NCBI RefSeq assembly: GCF_947502445.1
Contig: NZ_CANMZW010000003.1
Coordinates: forward strand, 124,001-188,000
Origin: an uncultured Brevibacillus sp.
Lineage (GTDB): Bacteria > Bacillota > Bacilli > Brevibacillales > Brevibacillaceae
Length of the DNA: 64,000 nt
Reading direction: 5' to 3'
In this document: piece after piece, positions 7,437-18,147 of the stretch
Layout: every line of letters begins with the position of its first letter
How positions within the stretch are numbered: position 1 is the first letter of the stretch
Made by a program: the position numbers and the translations under genes
Notes under the pieces: generated by a model
The model's database searches: none
What the model was told of the DNA's origin: nothing
Seen by the model: the letters and a program-made list of their open reading frames with translations, nothing else

Positions 7437-10400
7437 TCAGAACAAGGATAGCTGATTGGACTCTGGCAATCCTTTCAAAGCGCCCTGCTCCTCTAAATAC
7501 TCCAAAATCGTCTTGGAAATCCGGGAACGTGACAAAAGGTCCTCCTTGGAGAGGAACTCACCTGCTTTTCTCGCATTGACTATGCTGATTGCGGCGTTTG
7601 TCCCGAGTCCAGGCAGTGCATTGAAAGGAGCGATCAGGGAATCCCCGTCAATTAGGAAACGTGTAGCATCAGATGCATACAAGTCCACATTGGCAAAGCG
7701 GAAGCCACGCTCGACCATCTCCAGCGCCATCTCCAAAACAGTGAGCAACGCTTTCTCTTTTGGCTGTGCGTCGTGACCTTTACCCTCGATCTCCTCAATT
7801 TTCTGTTTGATGGCTGCTGAACCTTTTACCATGAGTGGAATGTCAAAGTCATCGGCGCGAACAGTAAAATACGTAGCGTAAAATTCCAGCGGACGATGCA
7901 CCTTGAAATATGCGATCCGCACAGCCATCATCACGTATGCAGTGGCGTGGGCCTTCGGGAACATGTATTTAATCCGCTGGCAGGACTGGATGTACCAATC
8001 CGGAACGTTGTTATTACGCATTTCCTCCTGATCCTCTTCCGGAACGCCTTTCCCTTTACGAACCGACTCCATGATCTTGAAAGCACGAGACGGATCCAGC
8101 CCTTTGTAAATCAAGTACACCATGATATCGTCACGACAACCAATAACTTCAGGCAGCTTGCAAGTACCGTTACGAATCAAGTCTTGTGCATTGTTAAGCC
8201 ATACGTCAGTACCGTGGGACAGACCAGAAATCTGAACAAGCTCCGCAAACGTTGTAGGCTTCGTATCCTCTAGCATTTGCCGAACGAATTTGGTACCAAA
8301 CTCCGGAATCCCCAGTGTCCCCATATTGGTTCCGATTTGCTCGGGTGTCACGCCGAGCGCCTCTGTTGTACTGAAAATGGACATCGTCTTTTTGTCATCG
8401 AGCGGAATGGTTTTCGGGTCCATGCCAGTCAAGTCCTGCAGCATCCGGATAACAGTCGGATCGTCGTGACCGAGAATATCGAGCTTCAACAAGTTATCGT
8501 GAATGGAGTGAAAGTCGAAATGTGTCGTCCGCCATTCTGATTCATTGTCGTCTGCTGGAAACTGGATTGGACAAAAATCTTCAATTTCCATGTAAGAAGG
8601 AACAACAATGATTCCCCCTGGATGCTGCCCTGTCGTTCTTTTCACACCGGTGCAGCCATTTACAATCCGCGATATCTCCGCATTGCGAAGCGTCATACCG
8701 CGCTCATCCGCATATTTGCGAACATAACCGTAAGCTGTCTTCTCAGCTACCGTACCAATCGTTCCGGCGCGATAGACGTAGTCGACCCCGAACAGCTCTT
8801 GGGTATATTTATGTGCTCTCGGCTGATAGTCACCAGAGAAGTTCAAGTCGATATCGGGAACTTTATCCCCTTTAAATCCAAGGAATGTTTCGAATGGAAT
8901 ATCCTGCCCATCCTTCGCATAGCTAGTACCGCACGAAGGACATTCTTTATCAGGCAAGTCAAATCCCGAAGCGATCGAGCCGTCCGTGATGAATTCGTTA
9001 TGCTTGCAATTTGGGCACCGATAATGTGGTGGCAGCGGATTTACCTCTGTAATTTCGGACATCGTTGCAACGAAGGACGAGCCTACAGAACCCCGTGATC
9101 CTACGAGATAACCATCATTCAGGGATTTTGTAACAAGCCGCTGAGAAATCAGGTAAATAACGCCGAAACCGTGCTTAATAATACTTGTCAGCTCTTTTTC
9201 CAAACGGCTCTCTACAATTTCAGGCAGAGGATCACCGTATAGATGTCGAGCCTTGTCATAGCACATTTGTCTTAGCTCGTCATCGGCACCTTCGATGATT
9301 GGTGTGTACAGCTTGTCTGGAATCGGACTGACATCTTCGATCATGTCAGCGATGGCGTTCGTATTTTTTACGACGATTTCATGTGCCAGCTCTTCTCCCA
9401 GGAATGAAAACGACTCCAGCATTTCATCTGTCGTGTGCAGGTAAAGGGGCGGTTGGTTCCCGGCAACAGGGTCCCCTTTTGAAAGCAAAAAGACGTCTCG
9501 GAAAATTTCATCCTGCGGATTAAGGAAGTGTACATCACCAGTCGCAACGACCAGCTTGTCCAGCTCTTTTCCCATATCCACAATCATTTTATGGTAGCCT
9601 TTCATCGTTTCCAGTGAAGGAATTTCTTCATTACGTAAAAGCGGTGAGTACTGCGCGACTGGCTGTATTTCCAGATAGTCATAAAATGCTGCTACTTCTT
9701 TCAGCTCGTCGATAGATTTACCGCGCAAAATCGCTTGCATCAACTCGCCGTCTTTGCAGGCTGTTCCAATTAACAGCCCTTCTCGATACTTGATCAGCTG
9801 ACTGCGTTGAATGCGAGGCCAACGATAAAAGGTTTCCACATGAGAACGAGTCACCAGCTTGTACAGATTTTTCAAGCCTTCTTTGTTTTGAACCAGAATC
9901 GTAGCATGGAATGGTCGCCCACTCTTGTAGTCCGCCTCTGCATTACTTCTTTCGTTTAGCTCTGCCATCGTTTTGATCTGCGCTTCTTTGATATCCTTCA
10001 GCATTTGCTGGAAGACGTGAGCTAGCGCGACAGTATCGTCCAAGGCTCGGTGAGCATTAATCAGCTCCACGTTAAACTTCTTCGCGAGTGTCCCCAATCG
10101 GTAGTTGCGCATGCCCTTGTACATCATGCGAGCTAATGGCAATGTATCCAAAAAGGCATTATTCCAGGGTTCCATTCCGATTCTTTTGGCACATGCATTG
10201 ATAAAGGCTTTATCAAATTCCGCATTATGCGCGACAAGAACGGCATCACCCGTAAACTCTTTAAACTTGCGCAGAACGACATCCAGCGTTTCTTGTCCCC
10301 GCAGCATTTCATTCGTAATACCCGTAATCTCAGTTGTCTTCGGACCAATCTCCAATTGTGGATCGATCAGCTCTGTCCATTGGTCGACAATTTCTGCACC

Positions 10401-11744
10401 CTTCATCTTGACCGCTGCTACCTCGATAATCGTATGCTCAGCGGCGTTCAGACCAGTCGTCTCTGTATCGAATACAACATATTCGGTATTTTCATCAATC
10501 GCATAATTGTTTTCGGCATTCAAATTGTAGACGACATCAATGCCGTCTTCGATGACGTACGCTTCCATTCCGAGGATACACTTGATGTTATTTTTCTTCG
10601 CCACCGAATACGCTTCTGGAAACGCCTGGACAACTCCATGGTCAGTTACAGCAATTGCCTTGTGTCCCCATTTTGCTGCAGTAGAGACGAGCGATTTTAC
10701 AGAAGCAACTGCGTCCAGTGCACTCATCGGCGTATGGCAATGGAGCTCCACCCGTTTTTCTTCGGCTGTATCCTTACGTACGATTTGCTGCTCGATTTGA
10801 TTGAGATCGTTTGCGTTCATGACCAATTCGCGAATAAACGTATCGTGTTGGACACTACCACGCGCTTTTACCCACATACCATCCTTGAGGGCTTCCAGCA
10901 TTTTGACGTCTTCCTTGTCACGGGAGAACATCTTTACAGTCAGAGAGTCTGTGTAATCGGTTATGTTGAACGTGAGCAGATGACGTCCGCTCCGCAGCTC
11001 CTTCACTTCTACATTGAACACGGTCCCTTGGATAACCACACGGCGTTCCTCTTCCTGAATTTCAATAATCGGAATAGGAGCGTCTTTGATTTCGTAGCCC
11101 ATCATAAGTGTTGTGATGGCCTCTGCTTTATCTGCGCCCTTGCTGTCCTGCTGCGCTGTAGTCATTACAACTTCCACCAGAGCTCGTTCTTCCTCAGCCC
11201 GTTGCTCTACGAATGCCTTGTACGCTTCGTCGCTTTCTTCACCATGGAACGAAAAACGCATCGTACAATCCGTCGCTTTTCGAAAGGCAGCGATCAATTC
11301 ATTGTCAGCTCTTTTACGCTTCGCTACTTCTACCGTCATCTCCGTTGGCAGATAGACTTTCACTTCATTCTGGTCTACCTGTTTTCGAGCGGAACGAAGG
11401 GTAACTGCCAAAGAGTTCAAATTTGGCTCCAGCCCCGCAACCAAAAGATCCCAATATTCGTTCACAACCAGATCCAGCTGCGGCTTTTGCAGATACCGAT
11501 AATGAGCATCGACCTTGGCTAGATGTGAAAAGGTTTGTGTCAGTCGCATGTTAAATGCCGCAAAGACATCAGCTGGAACTAATTTTTGCAGTGTGAAGTG
11601 AAAAACCCACTCTTTGTTTTGCTTGTAAAGCTCCAGCTTGTCGATTTGCCCATCAAGAAAAAAACGCTCCACCCACTCATCTGGTAAGTCCATTTGCTTC
11701 ACCAGCAGGGAGAAACGATGTTTTTGCTCTTGTAAACGGTCCAC
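7437..11744 (-). CDS. polC: DNA polymerase III alpha subunit, PolC type
   Basis: PolC is the Gram-positive replicative polymerase with built-in 3'-5' exonuclease. The 1435-residue protein shows, in order, an N-terminal tau-binding region, an OB fold, the PHP domain opened by ELHCHTPMSALDAV, the inserted exonuclease with YVVFDTETTGLN and VAHNAEFD, the rest of PHP, a zinc-binding pair (CPNCKH and CPSCGT), the catalytic PDIDLNFSGDYQ, GTIGTVAEKTAYGYVRKY, and the C-terminal duplex-binding region. Start is GTG behind GGAGGGTGGG. It follows proS by 171 bases holding a terminator and a structured element. Confidence 0.98.
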   Translation of the reverse strand: MDRLQEQKHRFSLLVKQMDLPDEWVERFFLDGQIDKLELYKQNKEWVFHFTLQKLVPADVFAAFNMRLTQTFSHLAKVDAHYRYLQKPQLDLVVNEYWDLLVAGLEPNLNSLAVTLRSARKQVDQNEVKVYLPTEMTVEVAKRKRADNELIAAFRKATDCTMRFSFHGEESDEAYKAFVEQRAEEERALVEVVMTTAQQDSKGADKAEAITTLMMGYEIKDAPIPIIEIQEEERRVVIQGTVFNVEVKELRSGRHLLTFNITDYTDSLTVKMFSRDKEDVKMLEALKDGMWVKARGSVQHDTFIRELVMNANDLNQIEQQIVRKDTAEEKRVELHCHTPMSALDAVASVKSLVSTAAKWGHKAIAVTDHGVVQAFPEAYSVAKKNNIKCILGMEAYVIEDGIDVVYNLNAENNYAIDENTEYVVFDTETTGLNAAEHTIIEVAAVKMKGAEIVDQWTELIDPQLEIGPKTTEITGITNEMLRGQETLDVVLRKFKEFTGDAVLVAHNAEFDKAFINACAKRIGMEPWNNAFLDTLPLARMMYKGMRNYRLGTLAKKFNVELINAHRALDDTVALAHVFQQMLKDIKEAQIKTMAELNERSNAEADYKSGRPFHATILVQNKEGLKNLYKLVTRSHVETFYRWPRIQRSQLIKYREGLLIGTACKDGELMQAILRGKSIDELKEVAAFYDYLEIQPVAQYSPLLRNEEIPSLETMKGYHKMIVDMGKELDKLVVATGDVHFLNPQDEIFRDVFLLSKGDPVAGNQPPLYLHTTDEMLESFSFLGEELAHEIVVKNTNAIADMIEDVSPIPDKLYTPIIEGADDELRQMCYDKARHLYGDPLPEIVESRLEKELTSIIKHGFGVIYLISQRLVTKSLNDGYLVGSRGSVGSSFVATMSEITEVNPLPPHYRCPNCKHNEFITDGSIASGFDLPDKECPSCGTSYAKDGQDIPFETFLGFKGDKVPDIDLNFSGDYQPRAHKYTQELFGVDYVYRAGTIGTVAEKTAYGYVRKYADERGMTLRNAEISRIVNGCTGVKRTTGQHPGGIIVVPSYMEIEDFCPIQFPADDNESEWRTTHFDFHSIHDNLLKLDILGHDDPTVIRMLQDLTGMDPKTIPLDDKKTMSIFSTTEALGVTPEQIGTNMGTLGIPEFGTKFVRQMLEDTKPTTFAELVQISGLSHGTDVWLNNAQDLIRNGTCKLPEVIGCRDDIMVYLIYKGLDPSRAFKIMESVRKGKGVPEEDQEEMRNNNVPDWYIQSCQRIKYMFPKAHATAYVMMAVRIAYFKVHRPLEFYATYFTVRADDFDIPLMVKGSAAIKQKIEEIEGKGHDAQPKEKALLTVLEMALEMVERGFRFANVDLYASDATRFLIDGDSLIAPFNALPGLGTNAAISIVNARKAGEFLSKEDLLSRSRISKTILEYLEEQGALKGLPESNQLSLF

Positions 11745-11767
11745 GGTTTTCCCACCCTCCCAAAGAT

Positions 11768-11817
11768 AAAAAAACCTCTATCGATGCCTCCACATGGAGG
11801 TACGATCGCGTTATAGC
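11768..11817 (-). promoter_or_regulatory. Structured element before polC, sharing a 14-base core with the nusA leader
   Basis: Minus strand order: GCTATAACGCG, a hairpin CCTCC-ATGT-GGAGG (11787-11800) extended by ATCG/CGAT, then TCGATAGAGG and seven T residues (11768-11774). The core from TCGATAG to the T run matches the element at 6703-6721. CCTC of the hairpin could pair instead with GAGG before the T run, giving an alternative terminator-like fold. TGCTATAAC also resembles an extended -10, so part of the site may be a promoter. Confidence 0.4.
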
Positions 11818-11838
11818 AGAAAATCCCTATCTAGAAAC

Positions 11839-11870
11839 GAAAAAGAGGCACTCCCTTAGATCAGGGGAGT
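11839..11870 (-). terminator. Terminator downstream of proS
   Basis: Minus strand: ACTCCC and GGGAGT (11865-11870 with 11850-11855) form a stem with a nine-base loop, followed after GCCTC by TTTTT. It lies about 45 bases past the proS stop. The U tract is displaced from the stem, so efficiency is uncertain. Confidence 0.6.
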
Positions 11871-11915
11871 ACCCCGGTAAATTTCGACAAAATCCTTCTA
11901 CATTCCTGCTAGATA

Positions 11916-13664
11916 CTATTTGCCGAAGAGTTCTGCTCCCGTGCGATCAACTCGTGCCAGCATCGCTTTTACTTCGGTAACCAGATCTTCCAGTTTAACA
12001 TCTTGTGTTTCCCCGTTTTTGCGAACACGTACTTCTACAGTACCTTCTTGTGCAGCCTTGTCCGAAACAGTAATGCGGAGTGGCAGACCAATCAGGTCAG
12101 CGTCTTTGAACTTGACGCCAGCGCGTTCTGGTCGATCATCAAACAGTACTTCTACGCCTGCACGACGAAGTGCTTCCGTAATTTGTTCGCTTGCTTGACG
12201 CTGTTCTTCTACTTTAACATTGACCGGGATCACATGCACATGGAAAGGTGCTACAGCCACTGGCCAAATGATTCCATTTTCATCGTTGTTCTGCTCAATC
12301 ACAGCTGCGATCGTTCTGGATACCCCAATACCGTAGCATCCCATGATCATTGGTTGACTGCGGCCATTTTCATCCAAGAACGTAGCACCGATCGCTTTGG
12401 AGTATTTTGTTCCCAGCTTGAATACGTGACCCACTTCAACACCACGGGCAAACTTGATGGTACTGCCAGTACGAGGGCATTCATCACCCTCTGTAATGTT
12501 GCGCAAGTCAGTATAACGTGATACTTCAAAGTCACGACCAGGAACTACGTGCGTCAGGTGATAATCTGCTTCATTCGCACCCGCTACTCCATCGTAAACG
12601 TCTTGTACGTAGTTATCGGCGATGATTTCCACTTTTTCAGGATCAATGCCTACAGGTCCAACAAACCCAGCCGGTGCTCCAGTTGCTGCGAGAATATCAG
12701 CTTCCGACGCCAGACCAACTTGGGTAGCATCATACAGATTTTTCAGCTTCACGTCATTGAGCTCATGATCTCCGCGAATCAAAACCATAACGAGCTTGTC
12801 ATCTACACGATATAACAGACTCTTGATGATATGTTTCGCTTCCATTTGCAGGGCTTGTACTAATTGCTCGATAGTTCTCACACCAGGCGTATGTAGCTTT
12901 TCGCTTGCTGGTGCTTCGGTAGCAGGTTTTTCAGAAGGCTTGTAAACAACCTCTGCCTTTTCCAAATTCGCAGCATAATCGCCATCTTCGGAGTAGGCAA
13001 TCGTATCTTCCCCGATCTCACACAATGCCATGAACTCGTACGTACCTTTACCACCAATCGCTCCTGCATCTGCTTCTACTGCACGGAAATTCAACCCTAC
13101 GCGAGTGAAAATATTGGTGTAGGCATCGTACATTGCTTGGAAATTACGATCCAGACCTTCCTGTGTCGAATCAAATGAATAAGCATCTTTCATAATGAAT
13201 TCGCGGCAACGAATCAAACCGAAACGAGGGCGAACCTCATCACGGAATTTGGTTTGAATTTGGTACAGATTGATCGGCAGCTTTTTATAAGAATTGATTT
13301 CATCACGCACCAAGCTCGTAATTACTTCCTCGTGAGTTGGTCCTAAAGCAAAAGGACGATCATGACGGTCGCGCAGACGAACCAGCTCCGGCCCGTATAC
13401 ATCCCATCGACCCGTTTGATGCCACAGCTCTGCTGGCTGCATCGCAGGCATCAAAAGCTCCTGGGCTCCCGCATTGTTCATTTCTTCACGCACAATGGCT
13501 TGGATTTTATGCAGCGAGCGGATTGCCAATGGCAAATACGTATAAATCCCGGAAGCCAATTGGCGAGCCATACCAGCGCGGAGCAGCAGCTTATGGCTGG
13601 CAATCTCCGCGTCAGCAGGTACTTCTCGCAAGGTAGGAATCAACATTTGACTTTGCTTCAACAC
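11916..13664 (-). CDS. proS: Prolyl-tRNA synthetase
   Basis: ProS charges tRNA-Pro. The 582-residue protein is the bacterial class II type with the Ybak-like editing insertion between motifs 2 and 3. Visible are [14 protein letters not shown] at the N-terminus, motif 2 [19 protein letters not shown], the insertion at roughly 235-390, [17 protein letters not shown] of motif 3 and the C-terminal anticodon-binding domain with [17 protein letters not shown]. Start is GTG at 13664, eight bases from AAGGAGG; an in-frame ATG at 13694 would lie upstream of that site. Confidence 0.97.
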   Translation of the reverse strand: MLKQSQMLIPTLREVPADAEIASHKLLLRAGMARQLASGIYTYLPLAIRSLHKIQAIVREEMNNAGAQELLMPAMQPAELWHQTGRWDVYGPELVRLRDRHDRPFALGPTHEEVITSLVRDEINSYKKLPINLYQIQTKFRDEVRPRFGLIRCREFIMKDAYSFDSTQEGLDRNFQAMYDAYTNIFTRVGLNFRAVEADAGAIGGKGTYEFMALCEIGEDTIAYSEDGDYAANLEKAEVVYKPSEKPATEAPASEKLHTPGVRTIEQLVQALQMEAKHIIKSLLYRVDDKLVMVLIRGDHELNDVKLKNLYDATQVGLASEADILAATGAPAGFVGPVGIDPEKVEIIADNYVQDVYDGVAGANEADYHLTHVVPGRDFEVSRYTDLRNITEGDECPRTGSTIKFARGVEVGHVFKLGTKYSKAIGATFLDENGRSQPMIMGCYGIGVSRTIAAVIEQNNDENGIIWPVAVAPFHVHVIPVNVKVEEQRQASEQITEALRRAGVEVLFDDRPERAGVKFKDADLIGLPLRITVSDKAAQEGTVEVRVRKNGETQDVKLEDLVTEVKAMLARVDRTGAELFGK

Positions 13665-13704
13665 GTGCGTGTCCTCCTTATGCCTCATCAGCAAGTGGCG
13701 TTCA

Positions 13705-14787
13705 TTACCCTACAGTTGTAGGTTTTTGCTCGCCGACCATTTCGTTAATTTCTTTCATTAATTCTTCGAACAGTTCTGTTTCCTTTACCTTCCGAACAAT
13801 CTCACCATTACGGAAAATCAGGCCTTCCCCGTTTCCACCTGCCACACCTACGTCTGCTTCTCGTGCTTCACCAGGGCCATTTACAGCACAACCCATAACA
13901 GCGACTTTCAGTGGCACTTTCAGAGTAGAGATCGCATCCTCTACTTTCGTAGCAAGACCGATCAAATCGATCGCGCAACGTCCGCAAGAAGGGCATGCAA
14001 TAACTACAGGATCGTTGTTGACAATATCCAGGCTACGAAGAATTTGCTTCGCAACCTTGATTTCCTCCACTGGATCAGCAGTAAGCGATACACGGATGGT
14101 ATCGCCAATACCCATCGATAGAACCGTACCGATCCCCACTGCTGATTTAATGCTGCCGGAGAATTGAGTACCTGCTTCCGTTACTCCTACATGCAACGGA
14201 TAATTACGCTTTTCTGCCATCAAGGAATACGTCTGGATCATCGTTGGTACGTCAGACGATTTCAAGGAGATAACGATGTTGTCGTAATTGAGGTCCTCCA
14301 AAATTTGCACGTGATCAATTGCACTCTCTACAATCGCTTCTGGCGATGGATAACCGTATTTTTCAAGCAGTCGTTTTTCCACAGAACCGGAGTTTACGCC
14401 GATGCGAATTGGGACATTGCGCTCACGACACGCTTCAACGACTCTTTGCGTTTTTTCTTTGGAGCCAATATTCCCCGGGTTGATGCGGATTTTATCAATT
14501 CCGCTCTCCAAGGCAATCAGGGCCAGCTTGTGGTCGAAATGGATGTCGGCAACGAGCGGCAGCGGTGAACGCTCCTTGATCTTCTTGATGGCGCGTGCTG
14601 CATCTTCATTGATGACGGCCAGGCGGACAATTTGGCAACCGACATCGTGCAGTCTTTGAATCTCGGCCAGTGTCTTTTCTACATCACGCGTATCCGCTGT
14701 CGTCATAGACTGAATCACTACGCTTTTTTGGCCCCCGATTTGCACGCCTCCTACAAAAACCGGTTTCGTCTCCTCGCGCTTGTACAT
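13705..14787 (-). CDS. ispG: 4-hydroxy-3-methylbut-2-en-1-yl diphosphate synthase IspG
   Basis: IspG is the [4Fe-4S] enzyme that converts MEcPP to HMBPP in the non-mevalonate isoprenoid pathway. The 360-residue product has the N-terminal TIM barrel ([40 protein letters not shown]) and the C-terminal cluster-binding cysteines in [11 protein letters not shown] and [23 protein letters not shown] precedes the ATG. Together with dxr and uppS it gives this cluster an isoprenoid theme. Confidence 0.97.
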   Translation of the reverse strand: MYKREETKPVFVGGVQIGGQKSVVIQSMTTADTRDVEKTLAEIQRLHDVGCQIVRLAVINEDAARAIKKIKERSPLPLVADIHFDHKLALIALESGIDKIRINPGNIGSKEKTQRVVEACRERNVPIRIGVNSGSVEKRLLEKYGYPSPEAIVESAIDHVQILEDLNYDNIVISLKSSDVPTMIQTYSLMAEKRNYPLHVGVTEAGTQFSGSIKSAVGIGTVLSMGIGDTIRVSLTADPVEEIKVAKQILRSLDIVNNDPVVIACPSCGRCAIDLIGLATKVEDAISTLKVPLKVAVMGCAVNGPGEAREADVGVAGGNGEGLIFRNGEIVRKVKETELFEELMKEINEMVGEQKPTTVG

Positions 14788-14838
14788 TTTGCACCATCCT
14801 TTAAGCTTTTTCTGTTTTCTTTCTACCGAGTTAGTACG

Positions 14839-16107
14839 TTATTGGAAGAACAACCGTTGCACATCGTTCCAGGTTACTACCAAAATGAGCAGCATCAAAA
14901 ATGCAAAGCCCAAAAAGTGAACCATCCCTTCCTTATGTGGGTCAATAGGACGTCCTCGCAATGCTTCTACAGCCAAAAAGGCTAAACGTCCACCATCAAG
15001 TGCAGGGAGCGGCAACAGATTGAACAATCCTAGGTTAATGCTTAGAACGGCAGCCCATTTCATCAAAATCGCCATACCTTGCTGTGCAAATTCACCCGTC
15101 ATCTTGAAAATACCCACAGGACCGCTCAAATCATTCAGTCCAACAGCACCGGTAAACAGCATGCCTAAGCTTTTCAAAATCATCACGGTAAATTCGTAGG
15201 TGGACGATACCCCGTATTTTAGCACTTCTCCGGGAGCATATGTGAGTGAATTCGTTACCATGATTTTACCGATGTTGTTTTCGTCTTTTCCTACTTTTAC
15301 AGGAACCGTGTTTACCTGTCCATTTCGCTCATACTGAAAAGTCAATTCTTTGTCAGGTGCTTGGCTAATAATTTGAACGACATCTTTCCAGGTAGAAACC
15401 GATTGTCCTTGAATCGCGATCACTTTGTCGCCTTCCATGAGTCCCGCTTGGGCAGCAGGGCCACCTGCCCTCACTTCTCCAAGGTATGTCCCATTCGGAA
15501 CACCGTACAAAAGGCCGATCATCACAAACAACAGGAATGCCAGCAGGAAGTTGGCAAAAGGTCCAGCAAAAATAGCCCAGAAACGCTGCGATACGGTTTT
15601 GCCTTTGAACTGTCTATTTAATGGAGCAATCTGAACCTCTTGTCCATCACTCACTAATTGTGCCTGAGGATGTACCGAGTAAGTACGCTGTTCTCCATCA
15701 ATTTCGAGGGTCAAGCTCAATGCTTGTTCCAGGTCAAAACGTACGACAGTACCCGCTATAGCTCGCTGAGAGCCTGCGTTCGGCCCATCTAGCAGGATAT
15801 GCGTTACCTTTCCAAGCGCATCACGTTCGATACTAACTTCCATGTGCGGCTTGAGCATATCCATTTCCGGATCTTCACCCGCCATACGGACTAACCCTCC
15901 AATAGGCAGAAGGCGCAGGGTATATTCCGTTTCACCACGTTTCACGCGAAAAATCTTGGGACCCATTCCAAGCGCAAATTCCCGACAAAGTATCCCAGCC
16001 CTTTTGGCCAGAAGAAAGTGACCCAGTTCATGCACGAATACGAGTGCCCCAAAAACAACTACTATCGCGAGAATTGATTCAACGGAATCCAGATTGGGAA
16101 AAGGCAA
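14839..16107 (-). CDS. rseP: Site-2 zinc metalloprotease RseP/RasP
   Basis: This intramembrane protease cleaves anti-sigma factors such as RsiW and signal-peptide remnants within the membrane (function in B. subtilis RasP). The product has a first membrane segment containing HELGH (zinc-binding HExxH), a PDZ domain with GEVRAGGPAAQAGLMEGDKV, and a late segment with LPALDGGR supplying the third zinc ligand. I prefer TTG at 16107 (422 residues), eight bases from AAAGGTGG; a GTG at 16119 would start inside that site. Its neighbours dxr and ispG are the usual ones. Confidence 0.93.
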   Translation of the reverse strand: MPFPNLDSVESILAIVVVFGALVFVHELGHFLLAKRAGILCREFALGMGPKIFRVKRGETEYTLRLLPIGGLVRMAGEDPEMDMLKPHMEVSIERDALGKVTHILLDGPNAGSQRAIAGTVVRFDLEQALSLTLEIDGEQRTYSVHPQAQLVSDGQEVQIAPLNRQFKGKTVSQRFWAIFAGPFANFLLAFLLFVMIGLLYGVPNGTYLGEVRAGGPAAQAGLMEGDKVIAIQGQSVSTWKDVVQIISQAPDKELTFQYERNGQVNTVPVKVGKDENNIGKIMVTNSLTYAPGEVLKYGVSSTYEFTVMILKSLGMLFTGAVGLNDLSGPVGIFKMTGEFAQQGMAILMKWAAVLSINLGLFNLLPLPALDGGRLAFLAVEALRGRPIDPHKEGMVHFLGFAFLMLLILVVTWNDVQRLFFQ

Positions 16108-16153
16108 GTGAACAGCCACCTTTCTTTCGAGTATCTAAAGCTCATATCCTGCT

Positions 16154-17302
16154 TTACGCGAATAGGAGCGCCTGCGAGCGTGCCCACTTATCTGCAGAAA
16201 AAATCTCCTCCAGCGTAGGGTCTTGTATGCCTTGATGGGCTTCGCATGTTTTGCTCACGATCGTTTCGATATCAAGAAACCCAATCGAGCCCTTCAGAAA
16301 CAAATCAACAGCTACTTCATTGGCTGCATTCAGTACAGCCGTGTAAGTCCCACCAGCTTTTCCACACTCATAGGCCAATTTTAACAGAGGGTAACGGTCA
16401 AAATCCATGGCAGCAAAGTGAAGAGTACCCACTTTGACTAAATCAAGTGGCTCTGTTGGCAAGGTCATTCTGCCCGGGTAACTCATCGCGTACTGGATTG
16501 GAACCTTCATGTCCGGTGTCCCCAACTGAGCCATTACCGCTCTGTCTTTATATTCTACCATAGAATGTATGATGCTTTCATAATGGAGGACGCATTCAAT
16601 ATGCTCGTAAGGCAGATCAAACAACCAATGCGCCTCAATTACTTCAAAGCCCTTGTTCATCATCGTAGCAGAATCAATCGTGATTTTGGCACCCATACTC
16701 CAATTCGGATGTGCCAATGCTTCGGTTACCGTTACCTGCTTCAAGTCTTCTCGAGTCAAATGTCGAAAGGAGCCGCCCGATGCAGTCAGCATGACTCGCT
16801 CTACATCCTGACGCCTCTCTCCCTGCATACATTGGAACACGGCAGCGTGCTCGCTATCTACAGGGATGATTTGGACGCCTTTTTCTCTTGCCTTTTTCAT
16901 GACGACCGATCCAGCACAAACCAATGTTTCCTTATTGGCAAGTCCGATTGTTTTCCCTGCTTCAATCGCAGCCAGAGTCGGGGCAACACCTACACTCCCG
17001 ACAACAGCCGTCATCACAAAATTGGCAGCCTCATATCGAGCTACTTGCTCAAGGCCTGCGGCGCCGTATACAATTTCTGGTTTTACCTGACTACCAAGGC
17101 GTTCTCTCAGTTCAAATGCTGCTTGTTCATTCCCTACCGAAACAAGCTCTGGTCCAAATTGCACAACCTGCTTGGCCAGCAAGTCCACGTTTGTTCCTGC
17201 AGCCATCGCTACGACAGAAAACTCCTGTGGGTGCTTTTCGACTACATCAAGTGTACTTGTTCCGATCGAACCCGTAGAACCTAAGAGTGCTATTTTTTTC
17301 AC
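16154..17302 (-). CDS. dxr: 1-deoxy-D-xylulose-5-phosphate reductoisomerase
   Basis: Dxr makes MEP from DXP, using NADPH and a divalent metal. The 382-residue protein begins with the Rossmann motif [16 protein letters not shown], followed by [12 protein letters not shown], the metal-binding [15 protein letters not shown], the flexible loop TASGGSFR and [21 protein letters not shown]. Two GTG codons are possible; I prefer 17302, six bases from AAGGTG and giving the usual short N-terminus, over 17311. Confidence 0.96.
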   Translation of the reverse strand: MKKIALLGSTGSIGTSTLDVVEKHPQEFSVVAMAAGTNVDLLAKQVVQFGPELVSVGNEQAAFELRERLGSQVKPEIVYGAAGLEQVARYEAANFVMTAVVGSVGVAPTLAAIEAGKTIGLANKETLVCAGSVVMKKAREKGVQIIPVDSEHAAVFQCMQGERRQDVERVMLTASGGSFRHLTREDLKQVTVTEALAHPNWSMGAKITIDSATMMNKGFEVIEAHWLFDLPYEHIECVLHYESIIHSMVEYKDRAVMAQLGTPDMKVPIQYAMSYPGRMTLPTEPLDLVKVGTLHFAAMDFDRYPLLKLAYECGKAGGTYTAVLNAANEVAVDLFLKGSIGFLDIETIVSKTCEAHQGIQDPTLEEIFSADKWARSQALLFA

Positions 17303-17344
17303 TGCCTTCACCTTCTATATCTCTTTCTATATATGCAACAGGTT

Positions 17345-18130
17345 TCAGACGATACCTAGTAGATGCAAAACCGGAAAAACAAGTAGAAAACTATCAAAAC
17401 GATCCAGCACGCCCCCATGACCAGGAATGAGCTGTCCAGAATCCTTCACGTGAAAATGGCGCTTAAACGCTGATTCCACCAAATCTCCCAATTGACCGAC
17501 AATCCCTGCCACAAAAGCGATCGTCAGTGCCTGTGCCAATGTCAAATTGCCCAGCAAAGCATTTACACCAAGGACAACGATGACTGCTGCCAGCAAACCA
17601 CCAATGGAGCCCTCGATCGTTTTATTTGGGCTGATCTCTGGCCAAAGCTTTCGCTTACCGATGGCTTTACCGACAAAATAGGCGCCAGAGTCAGTCGACC
17701 AGATCGCCAGAATGACGAGCACAGTTAGCATAAACCCTTCCGGAAGATTGCGGGCAGCGGCCATATACGTAAAACCATAGCCTATGTATAACGCCCCCAC
17801 TAATGTAAGGGCGATGTGTTCAATGTGAAACTGATTTTTCCGCAGTACGGAGTAAATCAACAAAAGAAGGAGCACTGGTAACATCAGATCCGGCATACTG
17901 ATGTTCAGCCAACTCGAAAATGCAAGGGATGGCCACAAAATACTTACCATCAACACATATCCAAGTATCCCTGCCGCATGTAATGGCTGTAAGCCAGCCA
18001 TCCTCATAAATTCAAACAGGCCAATGACGGCCAGTAAAAAAACCAATAGTGAGTACCAGGCTCCTCCTGCATAAATCAAGAGAAGAAAACCCGCCCCACC
18101 AATCAGGCCAGTAATTATTCGTTGCTTCAA
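17345..18130 (-). CDS. cdsA: Phosphatidate cytidylyltransferase CdsA
   Basis: CdsA forms CDP-diacylglycerol from phosphatidate and CTP for phospholipid synthesis. The 261-residue protein is almost entirely membrane segments and ends with the signature stretch around KDSGQLIPGHGGVLDRFDS; TDSGAYFVGKAIGKRKLWPEISPNKTIEG is split across the preceding loop. The start codon is TTG, directly behind AGAGGTGG. It begins 17 bases after uppS. Confidence 0.96.
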   Translation of the reverse strand: MKQRIITGLIGGAGFLLLIYAGGAWYSLLVFLLAVIGLFEFMRMAGLQPLHAAGILGYVLMVSILWPSLAFSSWLNISMPDLMLPVLLLLLIYSVLRKNQFHIEHIALTLVGALYIGYGFTYMAAARNLPEGFMLTVLVILAIWSTDSGAYFVGKAIGKRKLWPEISPNKTIEGSIGGLLAAVIVVLGVNALLGNLTLAQALTIAFVAGIVGQLGDLVESAFKRHFHVKDSGQLIPGHGGVLDRFDSFLLVFPVLHLLGIV

Positions 18131-18147
18131 CTGATTCCACCTCTCGG

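Noticed and set aside
10227..11522. Long plus-strand open frame (431 codons) opposite polC
   Set aside because: It is fully antisense to the conserved N-terminal third of polC, has Cys/His/Phe-rich composition typical of a reverse-complement shadow, and no family motif.
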